DNA of 64,000 nt from Wocania arenilitoris (GTDB taxonomy: Bacteria > Bacteroidota > Bacteroidia > Flavobacteriales > Flavobacteriaceae), in the NCBI RefSeq assembly GCF_021728535.1, contig NZ_JAKKDU010000010.1:62001-126000 (forward strand). Direction: 5' to 3'. Each line of letters begins with the position of its first letter. Position 1 is the first letter of the stretch. Below, piece after piece: positions 44,220 to 54,472 of this stretch. The notes beneath the pieces are model-generated. The model made no database searches. It had not been told where the DNA came from and was given only the letters and a program-made list of their open reading frames with translations. The translations under genes and the position numbers were made by a program.

Positions 44220-45767
44220 TTATTTTGGATTAAAAACCACAAACGGAATAATCATTTCTTCTAAAGAAACACCTCCATGTTGATACGTGTTTTTAAAATA
44301 ACTTACATAATGATTATAATTGTTTGGGTAAGCGAAAAATAAATCGCTTTTGGCAAATATATAAGAGCTGCTCATAGTAATTGAAGGCAAATGCACATTT
44401 TTAGGGTTTTTAGCTTCAAAAACATCTTTTATATCGTATGTTAAACTTCGGCCCGTTTTGTAGCGCAAGTTTAAACTAGTATCTCTATCTCCAACTACTT
44501 TTGATGGATTTTTTACATTAATTGTTCCGTGATCTGTAGTTAGCATCAATTTAAAACCAAGTTGATGAGCTAGTTGTATCATTTCTAATAGCGGAGAGTT
44601 TTTAAACCAACTCAATGCTAATGATCTGTAAGCTTTATTGTTTGAAGCTAATTCTTTTACAACTTCCATTTCTGTTTTTGAATGTGATAACATGTCTACA
44701 AAATTATAGACCACTACTGTTAAATCGTTGTTTTTTAACGAATTAAAATTTTCAACTAGTTTTTTGCCAGTTTTAAGGTTTGTTATTTTATAATATTCGT
44801 ATTCTAAATTATTTAACCCTAAACGCTTCATCTGGCCTTGTAAAAACTCAGCTTCGTAGAGGTTTTTCCCTCCTTCGTCAGTATCATTTTTCCAATATTG
44901 AGGAAATAATTTTTCCATATCGCTAGGCATTAATCCAGAAAATATAGCATTTCTTGAATATTGTGTAGCGGTTGGTAAAATGCTAAAAAAAGCATCTTCT
45001 GTTTCTTTTTTATAATAGTTATTTATAACTGGCTCAAAAACCTTCCATTGGTCGTACCTTAAATTATCAATAACAATTAGTAATGTTGGTTTTTCTTTAC
45101 CTAACTGAGGCGCAATTTTTTCTTTAAACAATGTATGAGACATTATAGGTGCGTTAGTATTTGGCAGAAACCAATCGGTATAATTTTTATCTATAAACTT
45201 GCCAAATTGAATATTTGCTTCGTATTTTTGTGACTCTAAAATTTCAAACATACCTGCATCTTCAATATCTTCTAGCTGAATTTCCCAATAGATGAGTTTT
45301 TGGTATAAGTTTACCCACCCTTCATAAGAATTTACCATAGATAAATCCATAGCTATTTTTCTAAACTCTTGTTGATAGTTTGAAGTTGTTTTTTCTGAAA
45401 CTAAGCGAGAATGATCTAAATTCTTTTTTAAACTTAACAGTATTTGGTTTGGGTTTACAGGTTTTATTAAATAATCTGCTATTTTGTTACCAATAGCTTC
45501 TTCCATAATATATTCTTCTTCACTTTTAGTAATCATTACTACTGGAAGGTTATCTTGCTTTTCTTTAATTTCATTTAAAGTTTCAAGTCCTGTTAATCCA
45601 GGCATGTTTTCGTCTAAAAAAACAATATCAAATTTAGCTTCGTCTAAAACATCAATTGCATCTGTGCCACTTGTGCATGTAGTAACTTTGTAATTTTTCT
45701 TTTCTAAAAATAAAATATGTGGTTTTAATAAATCAATTTCATCGTCAACCCAAAGTATGTTTATCAT
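44220..45767 (-). CDS. porX: PorX-type response regulator with PglZ/alkaline-phosphatase-like effector domain
   Basis: This 515-residue protein has an N-terminal receiver domain: the acidic pair Asp8/Asp9, phosphoacceptor Asp52 in FLDENMPG, Thr80 and Lys102. A C-terminal PglZ domain follows with TLLIVIDNLRYDQW, NAIFSGLMPSD and LTTDHGT metal-site motifs. PorX with the sensor PorY controls the type IX secretion system in Porphyromonas and relatives, and its effector domain has phosphodiesterase-type activity. The length matches the family. No PorY or T9SS structural gene is in the window. Confidence 0.93.
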   Translation of the reverse strand: MINILWVDDEIDLLKPHILFLEKKNYKVTTCTSGTDAIDVLDEAKFDIVFLDENMPGLTGLETLNEIKEKQDNLPVVMITKSEEEYIMEEAIGNKIADYLIKPVNPNQILLSLKKNLDHSRLVSEKTTSNYQQEFRKIAMDLSMVNSYEGWVNLYQKLIYWEIQLEDIEDAGMFEILESQKYEANIQFGKFIDKNYTDWFLPNTNAPIMSHTLFKEKIAPQLGKEKPTLLIVIDNLRYDQWKVFEPVINNYYKKETEDAFFSILPTATQYSRNAIFSGLMPSDMEKLFPQYWKNDTDEGGKNLYEAEFLQGQMKRLGLNNLEYEYYKITNLKTGKKLVENFNSLKNNDLTVVVYNFVDMLSHSKTEMEVVKELASNNKAYRSLALSWFKNSPLLEMIQLAHQLGFKLMLTTDHGTINVKNPSKVVGDRDTSLNLRYKTGRSLTYDIKDVFEAKNPKNVHLPSITMSSSYIFAKSDLFFAYPNNYNHYVSYFKNTYQHGGVSLEEMIIPFVVFNPK

Positions 45768-45822
45768 ATTAATATTATTAATTGTGTTATATTTTAAGTG
45801 CCCAATATGAGCATGATATCGT

Positions 45823-45830
45823 TATATTTG
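45823..45830 (+). promoter_or_regulatory. Predicted -7 promoter box of the HD-domain gene
   Basis: TATATTTG matches TAnnTTTG, 27 bp before the TTG start at 45858. No clear -33 TTG is present at the usual spacing. Confidence 0.4.
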
Positions 45831-45857
45831 TATAATAGTTAATTAAAAAGTAAAAGT

Positions 45858-47087
45858 TTGAATAAACTTAAAATATTAAACGACCCAATTTACGGTTTTA
45901 TTACCATACCAAATTCACTAATTTTTGATTTAATTCAACACAAATATTTTCAGCGCTTACGTAGAATTACGCAAATGGGTATGTCTTATTTAGTATATCC
46001 TGGAGCACACCATACACGTTTTCATCACGCTATTGGTTGCGTGCATTTAATGCAGCAAGCAGTTAATGTACTTCGTTTTAAGGGAGTTACAATTTCTAAA
46101 GAAGAGGAGAGGGCTCTTTATATAGCCATTTTGTTGCACGATATTGGGCATGGTCCTTTCTCGCATGCCATGGAGCATAGTATTGTAAATAATGTGTCAC
46201 ATGAACAGATTTCGTTGCTTTTTATGGAACGTTTAAACCAAGAATTTAACTCAAATTTAACGCTAGCCATTAAAATTTTTAAGGGAGAATATCACAGAAA
46301 TTTTATGTGCCAGTTAATTTCGGGGCAATTAGATATGGATAGGGCAGATTATTTAAAGCGTGATAGTTTTTACACGGGAGTTGCTGAAGGAAATATAAAT
46401 AGTGAGCGTTTAATTACTATGCTAAATGTTGTAAATGATGAACTGGTTGTTGAAGGAAAAGGCATTTACAGTGTTGAAAAGTTTATTGTTGCAAGACGGC
46501 TTATGTATTGGCAAGTATACTTGCATAAAACAGGATTAGTGGCTGAGCAACTGTTAATTAGAGTGCTAAAACGTGCCAAAGAATTAACCAATTTTGGAGT
46601 AAAGCTTAATGGTAGTATAGCGTTACAATATTTTTTGAATAATGAAATTTCTATTGAAAGGTTTGATAATAAAACTTTAAATACGTTTTCTGAGTTAGAT
46701 GATTACGATATTATTTCGGCAATGAAAGAATGGCAACATCACAATGATTTTGTATTGCGTAATTTGTGCGAAATGATTATAAACAGAAACCTGCTTAAAA
46801 TAAAAATAAAAAACAAACAAATTAAAAAAGATAATTTAACCAAGCATATAAAAACTTTAGTAAATACTTACAATATTTCTGAAGAAGAAGCGGAGTATTT
46901 TGTGTTTACAGGTAGCATCTCAAATCAAGCATACCAGCTTAAACATCAAAATATTAATATACTACATAAGTCTGGAAAAATTGAAGATATTGTAAAAGCA
47001 TCAGATCAATTAAACCTTAAAGCTCTATCAAAACCAGTTACCAAATACTATATCTGTTATCCAAAAGAGCACATTTCAACTAAATAA
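45858..47087 (+). CDS. HD-domain phosphohydrolase (dGTPase/SAMHD1-like)
   Basis: This 409-residue protein has HTRFHHAIGCVHLMQQA, LLHDIGHGPFSHAMEHS (the HD metal pair) and LISGQLDMDRADYLKRDS, which fit the HD superfamily close to dNTP triphosphohydrolases. The start is a TTG at 45858. A TAA four codons upstream leaves no in-frame ATG, and the sequence from NKLKILNDPIYGFI on is the conserved family beginning. The substrate may be a dNTP or another phosphate ester. It is divergent from porX. Confidence 0.87.
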   Translation: MNKLKILNDPIYGFITIPNSLIFDLIQHKYFQRLRRITQMGMSYLVYPGAHHTRFHHAIGCVHLMQQAVNVLRFKGVTISKEEERALYIAILLHDIGHGPFSHAMEHSIVNNVSHEQISLLFMERLNQEFNSNLTLAIKIFKGEYHRNFMCQLISGQLDMDRADYLKRDSFYTGVAEGNINSERLITMLNVVNDELVVEGKGIYSVEKFIVARRLMYWQVYLHKTGLVAEQLLIRVLKRAKELTNFGVKLNGSIALQYFLNNEISIERFDNKTLNTFSELDDYDIISAMKEWQHHNDFVLRNLCEMIINRNLLKIKIKNKQIKKDNLTKHIKTLVNTYNISEEEAEYFVFTGSISNQAYQLKHQNINILHKSGKIEDIVKASDQLNLKALSKPVTKYYICYPKEHISTK

Positions 47088-47127
47088 CAATAATGCTAAT
47101 GCATGAAAAACTTTATTACATTTTTCC

Positions 47128-47135
47128 TATTTTTG
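47128..47135 (+). promoter_or_regulatory. Predicted -7 promoter box of the lpxD operon
   Basis: TATTTTTG fits TAnnTTTG and lies 30 bp before the GTG start of lpxD. No good -33 element was seen. Confidence 0.4.
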
Positions 47136-47165
47136 CGGTACTTAAAAAACAACAAAAACTAAAGT

Positions 47166-48188
47166 GTGAAATTTACAGCACAACAAATAGCAGATATTTT
47201 AGAAGGTGATGTAGTTGGTAATCCTGATGTTGAAGTATCAAAGCTATCAAAAATTGAAGAAGGTACACAGGGCTCGTTAACTTTTCTTGCAAATCCAAAG
47301 TATACACCACATATATATTCAACAAATGCTTCTATTGCAATTGTTAATAAAATGTTTACTCCAGAGGAAGATATTGATGTAACACTTATTAAAGTTGAAG
47401 ATGCTTACAAATCGTTCTCTAAACTTTTAGAATATTACAATCAAATAAAAAACAATAAAACAGGAGTAGAATCTCCATCATTTATTTCGGATTCTTCAAA
47501 TTATGGAGAAAATGTTTATATAGGTGCATTCTCGTACATAGGTGAAAATGTAAATATTGGTAATAATGTAAAAATTTATCCAAATGTATTTATCGGAGAT
47601 AATGTTGTTATTAGTGATAATTCAGTAATTTTTTCTGGTGCTAAGATTTATTCTGATTGCATAATAGGTAAGTACTGTGTTATTAATTCTGGAGCTATTA
47701 TTGGTGCAGATGGCTTTGGTTTTACCCCAAACGAACAAGGTGAGTATAGCAAGGTGCCACAAATTGGCAATGTCATTATTGAAGATTTTGTAGATATAGG
47801 TGCAGCAACCACAATTGATAGAGCAACATTAGGGTCAACAATTATAAGAAGAGGTGTTAAATTAGACAACCAAATTCAAATAGCCCACAATGTTGAGATA
47901 GGAAAAAACACAGTAATTGCTGCTCAAACAGGAGTTGCAGGTTCAACTAAAATTGGCGAAAATTGCCAAATTGGAGGTCAAGTAGGTATTGTTGGTCATA
48001 TTACAATAGGTAACAATGTTAAAATTCAAGCCCAATCTGGAATTGGTAGAAATGTAAAAAATAATGAAGTGCTTCAGGGCTCACCAGCTTTACCATATGG
48101 AGACTATAATAAATCTTATGTACACTTTAAAAACCTACCAAAAATTGTTAAAAACATTAATGATTTAGAAAAAAATAAATGGGAATAG
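47166..48188 (+). CDS. lpxD: UDP-3-O-(3-hydroxyacyl)glucosamine N-acyltransferase
   Basis: This 340-residue protein has an N-terminal uridine-binding domain ([19 protein letters not shown]) and a left-handed beta-helix of hexapeptide repeats from about 105 on. The acyltransfer His is in [11 protein letters not shown]. It adds the second 3-hydroxyacyl chain to UDP-glucosamine in lipid A synthesis. The start is GTG at 47166. Its 3' end overlaps lpxC-fabZ by 10 bp, so the two are coupled. The order lpxD, lpxC-fabZ, lpxA is the standard Bacteroidota cluster. Confidence 0.95.
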   Translation: MKFTAQQIADILEGDVVGNPDVEVSKLSKIEEGTQGSLTFLANPKYTPHIYSTNASIAIVNKMFTPEEDIDVTLIKVEDAYKSFSKLLEYYNQIKNNKTGVESPSFISDSSNYGENVYIGAFSYIGENVNIGNNVKIYPNVFIGDNVVISDNSVIFSGAKIYSDCIIGKYCVINSGAIIGADGFGFTPNEQGEYSKVPQIGNVIIEDFVDIGAATTIDRATLGSTIIRRGVKLDNQIQIAHNVEIGKNTVIAAQTGVAGSTKIGENCQIGGQVGIVGHITIGNNVKIQAQSGIGRNVKNNEVLQGSPALPYGDYNKSYVHFKNLPKIVKNINDLEKNKWE

Positions 48189-49585
48189 TTAATACAGAAA
48201 TAAAACAGAAAACCTTAAAAAATGAAGTTTCTTTAACAGGAGTTGGTTTGCATACAGGTAAAAATGTAACATTAACATTTAAACCCGCAACTGCAAATTT
48301 TGGCTTAGCTTTTAAAAGAATAGATTTAGAAGGAGAGCCCGTTATTGAAGCAGACGCTAGCTACGTAACTAATACCCAACGAGGTACGTGTCTTGAAAAA
48401 AACGGGGTAACTATACAGACCTCAGAGCATGTTCTGGCAGCTTTAGTAGGTTTAGATGTCGATAATGCCATTATTGAATTAAATGAATCTGAGCCACCAA
48501 TTATGGATGGTTCATCAAAGTTTTTTGTTGAAGCTATAGAAAAATCTGGAGTTGTAGAACTTGATGCATTTAGAGAAGAATATGTTGTAACTGATGTTAT
48601 TTCGTATACTGATGAAGAGTCTGGTAGCGAAATTTTAGTTATGCCAGCCAAAGAATATCAAATTACTACGATGGTAGATTTTGGAACTAAAGTTTTAGGA
48701 ACCCAGAATGCTACTTTAAATCATATTTCAGATTTTAAAAAAAATATTTCAGATTCTAGAACTTTTAGTTTTTTACATGAAATTGAAATGCTTTTAGAAC
48801 ATGGACTCATTAAAGGCGGGGATTTAAATAATGCTATAGTATATGTAGACAAAGAATTGTCTCCTGAAACTATGAAGAAGTTACGATTAGCCTTTAAAAA
48901 AGACAATATAGCTGTAAAGCCAAATGGCATTTTAGACAACCTTACATTGCACCACCCTAACGAAGCTGCAAGACATAAATTATTGGATGTTTTAGGTGAT
49001 TTAGCACTTATTAGAACACGTATAAGAGGAAAAGTTATAGCCAATAAGCCAGGGCATTTTGTAAATACACAGTTTGCAAAAAAACTTTCTAAAATAATAA
49101 AAAATGAGCGCCGTAATAATGTGCCAAATATAGATTTGAACCAGCCTCCTTTAATGGATATTACTCAAATTATGGCTATGTTACCACATAGACAACCATT
49201 TTTATTAATAGATAAAGTTTTCGAGTTAACCGATAAAAACGTTATAGCTACTAAAAATGTGACTATGAACGAGGAGTTTTTTAAAGGTCATTTTCCTGGA
49301 GCACCTGTTATGCCTGGTGTTTTAATTGTTGAAGCTATGGCGCAAACAGGCGGTATTTTAGTATTAAATACGGTTCCAGATCCTGAGAATTATTTAACCT
49401 TTTTCATGAAAATGGATAATGTTAAGTTTAAACAAAAAGTAAGTCCAGGTGATACTTTAATCTTTAAATGTGAGTTAATAACTCCAATACGTCGCGGTAT
49501 TTGCCATATGCAAGGTTATGCGTATGCAAACGGCAAATTATGTGCAGAAGCCGAACTTATGGCTCAAATATCTAAAGTTAAATAA
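48179..49585 (+). CDS. lpxC-fabZ: Fused UDP-3-O-acyl-GlcNAc deacetylase and 3-hydroxyacyl-ACP dehydratase
   Basis: This 468-residue bifunctional protein has an LpxC domain at about residues 1-305 (zinc ligands in [12 protein letters not shown] and in [18 protein letters not shown]). The FabZ domain, at about 325-468, has the hot-dog active site [20 protein letters not shown] with its His and Glu. LpxC performs the committed step of lipid A synthesis and FabZ dehydrates acyl-ACP, so the fusion ties two pathways that share 3-hydroxyacyl-ACP. The fusion is usual in Bacteroidota. It overlaps lpxD upstream and lies 2 bp before lpxA. Confidence 0.96.
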   Translation: MGIVNTEIKQKTLKNEVSLTGVGLHTGKNVTLTFKPATANFGLAFKRIDLEGEPVIEADASYVTNTQRGTCLEKNGVTIQTSEHVLAALVGLDVDNAIIELNESEPPIMDGSSKFFVEAIEKSGVVELDAFREEYVVTDVISYTDEESGSEILVMPAKEYQITTMVDFGTKVLGTQNATLNHISDFKKNISDSRTFSFLHEIEMLLEHGLIKGGDLNNAIVYVDKELSPETMKKLRLAFKKDNIAVKPNGILDNLTLHHPNEAARHKLLDVLGDLALIRTRIRGKVIANKPGHFVNTQFAKKLSKIIKNERRNNVPNIDLNQPPLMDITQIMAMLPHRQPFLLIDKVFELTDKNVIATKNVTMNEEFFKGHFPGAPVMPGVLIVEAMAQTGGILVLNTVPDPENYLTFFMKMDNVKFKQKVSPGDTLIFKCELITPIRRGICHMQGYAYANGKLCAEAELMAQISKVK

Positions 49586-49587
49586 CT

Positions 49588-50373
49588 ATGAACCAACCAC
49601 TTGCCTATGTGCACCCAGGTGCAAAAATTGCTAAAAATGTTGTTATCGAGCCCTTTACAACCATACATAACAATGTAAAGATTGGAGAAGGGACTTGGAT
49701 TGGCAGTAATGTAACTATTATGGAAGGTGCTCGCATTGGTAAAAATTGTAACATTTTTCCTGGTTCAGTTATTTCTGCGGTGCCACAAGATTTAAAATAT
49801 AATGATGAAGACACTACCGTTGAAATAGGTAATAATGTTACTATTCGGGAATGTGTTACTATAAATAGAGGTACTGCTGACAGAATGAAAACAGTTATCG
49901 GTAACAATTGCTTAATAATGGCGTATTGCCATATAGCACATGATTGTATTGTGGGTAACAATTGTATTTTTTCAAATAATAGTACGCTGGCTGGCCATAT
50001 AACAATTGGCGATTATGTTGTTTTAGCTGGTATGACTGCGGTTCATCAATTTGTATCTGTGGGTAATCATGCATTTGTAACAGGAGGCTCTTTGGTTAGA
50101 AAAGATGTTCCGCCTTATGTAAAAGCAGCAAGAGAACCGTTATCGTATGTAGGTATTAACTCTGTTGGTTTGCGAAGACGTGGCTATTCAACAGAAAAAA
50201 TCAGAGAAATTCAAAATATATTTAGAATCCTCTATCAAAAAAATTATAATAATACTCAGGCTTCTGAAATTATTGAAGCTGAAATGGAAGCAACTCCAGA
50301 ACGAGACGAAATTCTTCAATTTATAAAGAATTCACACCGTGGTATTATGAAAGGATATTTTAAATCAAATTAA
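49588..50373 (+). CDS. lpxA: UDP-N-acetylglucosamine acyltransferase
   Basis: This 261-residue left-handed beta-helix protein has hexapeptide repeats over residues 8-190. The catalytic-type His is in MAYCHIAHDCIVGNN and the end of the helix holds HQFVSVGNHAFVTGGS. The C-terminal helical domain includes VGINSVGLRRRGYS. It performs the first step of lipid A synthesis, moving a 3-hydroxyacyl chain to UDP-GlcNAc. Length matches E. coli LpxA (262). It starts 2 bp after lpxC-fabZ. Confidence 0.96.
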   Translation: MNQPLAYVHPGAKIAKNVVIEPFTTIHNNVKIGEGTWIGSNVTIMEGARIGKNCNIFPGSVISAVPQDLKYNDEDTTVEIGNNVTIRECVTINRGTADRMKTVIGNNCLIMAYCHIAHDCIVGNNCIFSNNSTLAGHITIGDYVVLAGMTAVHQFVSVGNHAFVTGGSLVRKDVPPYVKAAREPLSYVGINSVGLRRRGYSTEKIREIQNIFRILYQKNYNNTQASEIIEAEMEATPERDEILQFIKNSHRGIMKGYFKSN

Positions 50374-50423
50374 AAACACAAAATAGCTTAACAGCTAAAA
50401 ACAACTTAACAACAAATAAAAAA

Positions 50424-50990
50424 ATGGCAAGCACTTCAGATATTAGAAACGGATTATGCATAAGATATAACAACGATATTTATAAAGTCATTGAATTTTT
50501 ACACGTAAAACCTGGTAAAGGACCTGCTTTTGTTAGAACAAAACTTAAAAGTGTTACTAACGGAAAAGTGATTGATAACACCTTTTCTGCTGGTCATAAA
50601 CTTGAAGATGTTCGCGTTGAAACTCATAAATTTCAATACTTATATAATGATGGAGAATTCTACCATTTTATGAATGAAGCAGATTACACACAAATTCGTT
50701 TACTAGAAGCTGCATTAGATAACCCTGGATTGATGAAAGAAGGTGAAGTCGTTACCGTTATTATTAACTCTGAAGATAATATGCCTTTATCTGTTGAAAT
50801 GCCAGCAAGTGTTATACTTGAGGTTACAGCTACAGAACCAGGTGTTAAAGGTAATACAGCTACAAATGCAACTAAACCTGCAACAGTGGAAACTGGCGCA
50901 ACAGTAAATGTGCCATTATTTATTAATGAAGGCGATAAAATTAAAGTTGAAACAACAAAAGGAACATATAAAGAACGCGTAAAAGAATAA
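50424..50990 (+). CDS. efp: Translation elongation factor P
   Basis: This 188-residue protein has the KOW-like N-domain with the tip loop HVKPGKGPAF; Lys32 aligns with the modified Lys34 of E. coli EF-P. Two OB domains follow, with LEDVRVETHKFQYLY and the C-terminal GDKIKVETTKGTYKERV signature. EF-P relieves ribosome stalling at polyproline. A lysine tip needs an EpmA-type or other modification. It lies 50 bp after lpxA, in a gap with imperfect AGCT/TTAACA repeats. Confidence 0.96.
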   Translation: MASTSDIRNGLCIRYNNDIYKVIEFLHVKPGKGPAFVRTKLKSVTNGKVIDNTFSAGHKLEDVRVETHKFQYLYNDGEFYHFMNEADYTQIRLLEAALDNPGLMKEGEVVTVIINSEDNMPLSVEMPASVILEVTATEPGVKGNTATNATKPATVETGATVNVPLFINEGDKIKVETTKGTYKERVKE

Positions 50991-51048
50991 AATCGGTTGC
51001 AGTTTGTAGTATTCAGTAAGCAGTATATACTTCATGCTGAGGACTATA

Positions 51049-51069
51049 GACTGAAGACTGAAGACTGAA
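51049..51069 (+). repeat. Three tandem copies of the 7-bp unit GACTGAA
   Basis: The unit GACTGAA occurs three times back to back, ending 2 bp before the ATG at 51072. A degenerate copy (GACTATA) lies just upstream. The repeat occupies the region where a ribosome would bind. Confidence 0.8.
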
Positions 51070-51071
51070 TT

Positions 51072-52016
51072 ATGAAGTTTCCAAAACCATATATATTAAA
51101 ACAAATTGCGCAATTAATTAGCTGTAAATTTATTGGGACTGAAGATTTTCCTGTTTTAGGTATGAATGAAATTCATGTTGTAGAACCTGGTGATATTGTT
51201 TTTGTTGATCATCCAAAATATTACGATAAAGCACTTAATTCTGCAGCAACAATTATCCTTATTAATAAAGAGGTAGAATGCCCTAAAGGAAAAGCCTTAT
51301 TAATTAGTGATGACCCTTTTAGAGATTTTAATAAATTAACTAATCATTTTAAGCCGTTTAAATCTTCAAATAGTCAAATATCTAGTTCTGCAAAAATTGG
51401 AAAAAACACTATTATTCAACCCAATTGTTTTATAGGTAATCATGTTGAAATAGGAGACAACTGCATTATTCATAGCAATGTTAGTATTTATGATAATACC
51501 ATTATTGGCAATCATGTAGAAATTCATGCTGGTGCTGTTTTAGGAAGTAGCGCTTTTTATTACAAAAATAGACCTTCTGGATTTGATCAGCTAAAATCTG
51601 GAGGGCGAGTTATTATTAAAAACCATGTAGACATTGGAGCTGCCTGCACTATTGATAGAGGAGTAACTGGCGACACAACGATTAAAGAAGGCACTAAAAT
51701 AGATAATCAAGTTCAAGTTGGGCATGATACAGTAATAGGAAAAAAATGTTTAATAGCATCTCAAGTTGGTATTGCTGGATGTGTTGTAATTGAAGATGAA
51801 GTAACTATATGGGGTCAAGTTGGAATAACAAGCGCTATAACCATTGGAAAAAGGGCCGTAATATCTGCAAAATCTGGTGTAAGTAAATCTTTAGAAGGTG
51901 GGAAAAGTTATTTTGGAATTCCTGCAGATGATTTTCGCTCAAAATATAAAGAGATAGCTTCAATCAGAAAAATTCCAGAAATATTAGAAAAATTAAAACA
52001 AAACGATAAAAAGTAA
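51072..52016 (+). CDS. LpxD-like UDP-3-O-(3-hydroxyacyl)glucosamine N-acyltransferase, second copy
   Basis: This 314-residue protein has an LpxD-type N-domain ([20 protein letters not shown]) and a hexapeptide-repeat beta-helix with [20 protein letters not shown], keeping the acyltransferase His. It is shorter than, and clearly diverged from, the lpxD gene at 47166. A second LpxD-like gene after efp is common in Flavobacteriaceae by recollection. The acceptor could be a lipid A precursor or another sugar. Three GACTGAA repeats abut its start. Confidence 0.85.
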   Translation: MKFPKPYILKQIAQLISCKFIGTEDFPVLGMNEIHVVEPGDIVFVDHPKYYDKALNSAATIILINKEVECPKGKALLISDDPFRDFNKLTNHFKPFKSSNSQISSSAKIGKNTIIQPNCFIGNHVEIGDNCIIHSNVSIYDNTIIGNHVEIHAGAVLGSSAFYYKNRPSGFDQLKSGGRVIIKNHVDIGAACTIDRGVTGDTTIKEGTKIDNQVQVGHDTVIGKKCLIASQVGIAGCVVIEDEVTIWGQVGITSAITIGKRAVISAKSGVSKSLEGGKSYFGIPADDFRSKYKEIASIRKIPEILEKLKQNDKK

Positions 52017-52051
52017 TTTAGTTTTTACTTTAAAAATAGAATTCAAAAAAT

Positions 52052-52059
52052 TACTTTTG
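52052..52059 (+). promoter_or_regulatory. Predicted -7 promoter box of sucD
   Basis: TACTTTTG matches TAnnTTTG and lies 33 bp before the sucD ATG. Confidence 0.4.
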
Positions 52060-52092
52060 CACAGCAATATAAACAAATACAAATAATCACTT

Positions 52093-52965
52093 ATGAGTGT
52101 TTTAGTAAACAAAGATTCAAAAATAATTGTACAAGGTTTTACTGGTAGTGAAGGTACATTTCATGCTAGTCAAATGATAGAATATGGGACTAATGTAGTT
52201 GGTGGAGTTACTCCAGGAAAAGGAGGGCAAACGCATTTAGACAAGCCCGTTTTTAATACAGTAAAAGAAGCTGTAGAAAAAGTAGGTGCAGATACTACTA
52301 TTATTTTTGTTCCGCCAGCATTTGCTGCCGATGCTATTATGGAAGCCGCAGATGCAGGTATTAAAGTAATTATAACAATTACTGAAGGGATACCTGTTGC
52401 AGATATGATTACGGCTTCAAACTATATTAAAAGTAAAGATTGTAGATTAATTGGCCCTAACTGTCCCGGTGTAATAACGCCAGAAGAAGCCAAAGTTGGT
52501 ATTATGCCAGGGTTTGTATTTAAAAAAGGTAAAGTAGGTATTGTTTCTAAATCTGGAACGTTAACTTATGAGGCTGCAGACCAAGTTGTGAAACAAGGCT
52601 TAGGAATTACAACTGCAATCGGGATTGGAGGTGATCCAATTATAGGAACAACAACCAAAGAAGCTGTTGAATTATTAATTAATGATTCTGAAACAGAAGC
52701 AGTAGTTATGATTGGTGAAATAGGAGGTCAATTAGAAGCCGATGCAGCAAATTGGTATAAAGCAAGTGGAAGCAAAAAACCTGTAGTTGGGTTTATTGCT
52801 GGCGAAACCGCTCCTGCTGGTCGTACTATGGGGCATGCAGGTGCTATTGTTGGTGGAAGTGATGACACGGCACAAGCTAAAAAGAAAATCATGAGAGCTT
52901 GCGGAATTCATGTTGTAGATTCCCCTGCCGAAATAGGAAAGAAAATCGCTGAAGTTTTAGCGTAA
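52093..52965 (+). CDS. sucD: Succinate-CoA ligase alpha subunit
   Basis: This 290-residue protein has the CoA-binding Rossmann domain ([14 protein letters not shown]), [21 protein letters not shown] is represented by [10 protein letters not shown], a GPNCPGVI block and the phospho-His segment [13 protein letters not shown]. It forms succinyl-CoA ligase with SucC in the citric acid cycle. sucC is not adjacent. A hairpin terminator follows at 52991. Length and motifs are normal. Confidence 0.96.
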   Translation: MSVLVNKDSKIIVQGFTGSEGTFHASQMIEYGTNVVGGVTPGKGGQTHLDKPVFNTVKEAVEKVGADTTIIFVPPAFAADAIMEAADAGIKVIITITEGIPVADMITASNYIKSKDCRLIGPNCPGVITPEEAKVGIMPGFVFKKGKVGIVSKSGTLTYEAADQVVKQGLGITTAIGIGGDPIIGTTTKEAVELLINDSETEAVVMIGEIGGQLEADAANWYKASGSKKPVVGFIAGETAPAGRTMGHAGAIVGGSDDTAQAKKKIMRACGIHVVDSPAEIGKKIAEVLA

Positions 52966-52990
52966 AATATAACTAAGGAAAACAAATAAG

Positions 52991-53016
52991 CCTCACATAA
53001 TTTTGTGAGGTTTTTT
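52991..53016 (+). terminator. Rho-independent terminator after sucD
   Basis: A 7-bp stem, CCTCACA (52991-52997) with TGTGAGG (53004-53010), has a 6-nt loop and is followed by six T residues. It lies 25 bp after the sucD stop. Confidence 0.88.
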
Positions 53017-53073
53017 ATTTGAAGCAACTAGTATTTACTATATTTGAATATCAAACTATTATATATTAATCGG

Positions 53074-53820
53074 ATGAAATTATTAGAAGGAAAAACAGCT
53101 ATTGTAACAGGGGCAAGTAGAGGTATTGGAAAAGGTATTGCAAAAGTATTTGCAGAACAAGGTGCTAATATAGCATTTACATACAGTTCTTCTGTAGAAG
53201 CAGCAAAAGAATTAGAAAACGAATTAAATACTTTAGGCGTTAAGGCTAAAGGTTATCAAAGTAATGCGGCTAGTTTTGATGAGGCGCAACAACTAGCATC
53301 AAATGTTGTTGAAGAATTTGGTAGCATCGATATTTTAGTAAATAACGCTGGTATAACCAAAGACAACTTGTTAATGCGTATTACAGAAGAAGACTTCGAT
53401 AAAGTAATAGAGGTTAATTTAAAATCTGTTTTTAATATGACCAAAGCAGTACAACGCACCATGTTAAAGCAACGTAAAGGCTCTATAATTAATATGAGTT
53501 CTGTTGTTGGTGTAAAAGGAAATGCAGGTCAAACAAATTATGCAGCTTCAAAAGCGGGAATCATAGGTTTTTCAAAATCTGTAGCTTTAGAATTAGGCTC
53601 GAGAAATATTAGAAGCAATGTAGTTGCTCCAGGTTTTATTGAGACTGAAATGACTGCTAAATTAGATGAGGAAATTGTAAAAGGATGGCGAGCAGCTATC
53701 CCTTTAAAACGCGGTGGAACTCCAGAGGATATAGCCAATGTTTGTGTGTTTTTAGCAAGCGATATGAGTGCTTATGTAACAGGGCAAACGCTTAATGTTG
53801 ATGGTGGAATGCTGACATAA
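53074..53820 (+). CDS. fabG: 3-oxoacyl-ACP reductase
   Basis: The ATG at 53074 (MKLLEGKTAIVTGASRGIG) gives 248 residues, the normal FabG length. The upstream in-frame start at 53044 adds ten unconserved residues. Motifs are TGASRGIGKGIA, NNAGIT, SSVVG and YAASKAG (catalytic Ser, Tyr, Lys), with a PGFIETEMT segment. It reduces 3-oxoacyl-ACP with NADPH in fatty acid synthesis. A 90-bp repeated intergenic element follows its stop. Confidence 0.94.
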   Translation: MKLLEGKTAIVTGASRGIGKGIAKVFAEQGANIAFTYSSSVEAAKELENELNTLGVKAKGYQSNAASFDEAQQLASNVVEEFGSIDILVNNAGITKDNLLMRITEEDFDKVIEVNLKSVFNMTKAVQRTMLKQRKGSIINMSSVVGVKGNAGQTNYAASKAGIIGFSKSVALELGSRNIRSNVVAPGFIETEMTAKLDEEIVKGWRAAIPLKRGGTPEDIANVCVFLASDMSAYVTGQTLNVDGGMLT

Positions 53821-53824
53821 TATT

Positions 53825-53914
53825 ATGAAACATCCAGATTAATATTTAATCACACAACCAAATGATTATTTAGGATGTTACATGTGACCGTTGAATAACA
53901 ATAAATATAAACAC
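53825..53914 (+). repeat. Intergenic repeat element, copy A
   Basis: These 90 bp between fabG and the gene at 53915 are about 92% identical to 60874-60963 before hisB (5 substitutions and 2 single-base indels by hand alignment). The element begins ATGAAACATCC (53825-53835), which is an inverted repeat, with one mismatch, of GGATGTTACAT (53873-53883). It contains the hairpin GATTAA-TAT-TTAATC, and ends in AATAAATATAAACAC just before the next ATG. Confidence 0.85.
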
Positions 53915-54472
53915 ATGAAAAAACTATTTATACTATTTTTTTTATGCAGTTTTTATGCGCTTACAGCACAAAATAATGACTGGCATAAAATAAAAGACTT
54001 AGAAGCAGCATATAGCATTAAATTTCCTTCTGAACCAAAGAAGGATAAAAGCGATGTTTCAACAGATAAAGGATTAGTAACTATGTATACTTATACTTAT
54101 CAACCAGAAAAGGATGATAAAAATTTTATCTATATGTCTTCTTTCAGCGAATACCCAAATTCATTTTTTCCAGGAGGGCTAAATACTTTAGATAAAAGAA
54201 AAAAAGTGTTAGAAAGTGCAATTAATGGTGCTGTGACAAATACTAAAGGAACACTTTTGTCTAAGACCGAAATAATATTTAATGGCTATAATGGGACAGA
54301 TGTAAAAATTTCTTTAGATACTGGCGGTTTTCAGTATATAATAAGGATGAAAACTATTTTGGTTGGGCTTAAACTATATATGACGCAAGTTATTTATACA
54401 AAAGAGAATGGCGATAATTTAAACTCTAAACAATTTTTTAATTCATTTGAATTGTTAAATGTAAAACAGTAG
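53915..54472 (+). CDS. Uncharacterised secreted protein
   Basis: From the ATG at 53915 the protein is 185 residues, with a signal peptide (MKKLFILFFLCSFYALTAQN, cleaved near Ala18 or Gln19). The mature part has SIKFPSEPKKDKSDVSTDKG and a compact alpha/beta-like pattern, with no motif I recognise. It ends exactly where the VWA protein gene starts, so the two are probably coupled. An extended start at 53891 would run into the repeat element and is rejected. Confidence 0.75.
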   Translation: MKKLFILFFLCSFYALTAQNNDWHKIKDLEAAYSIKFPSEPKKDKSDVSTDKGLVTMYTYTYQPEKDDKNFIYMSSFSEYPNSFFPGGLNTLDKRKKVLESAINGAVTNTKGTLLSKTEIIFNGYNGTDVKISLDTGGFQYIIRMKTILVGLKLYMTQVIYTKENGDNLNSKQFFNSFELLNVKQ

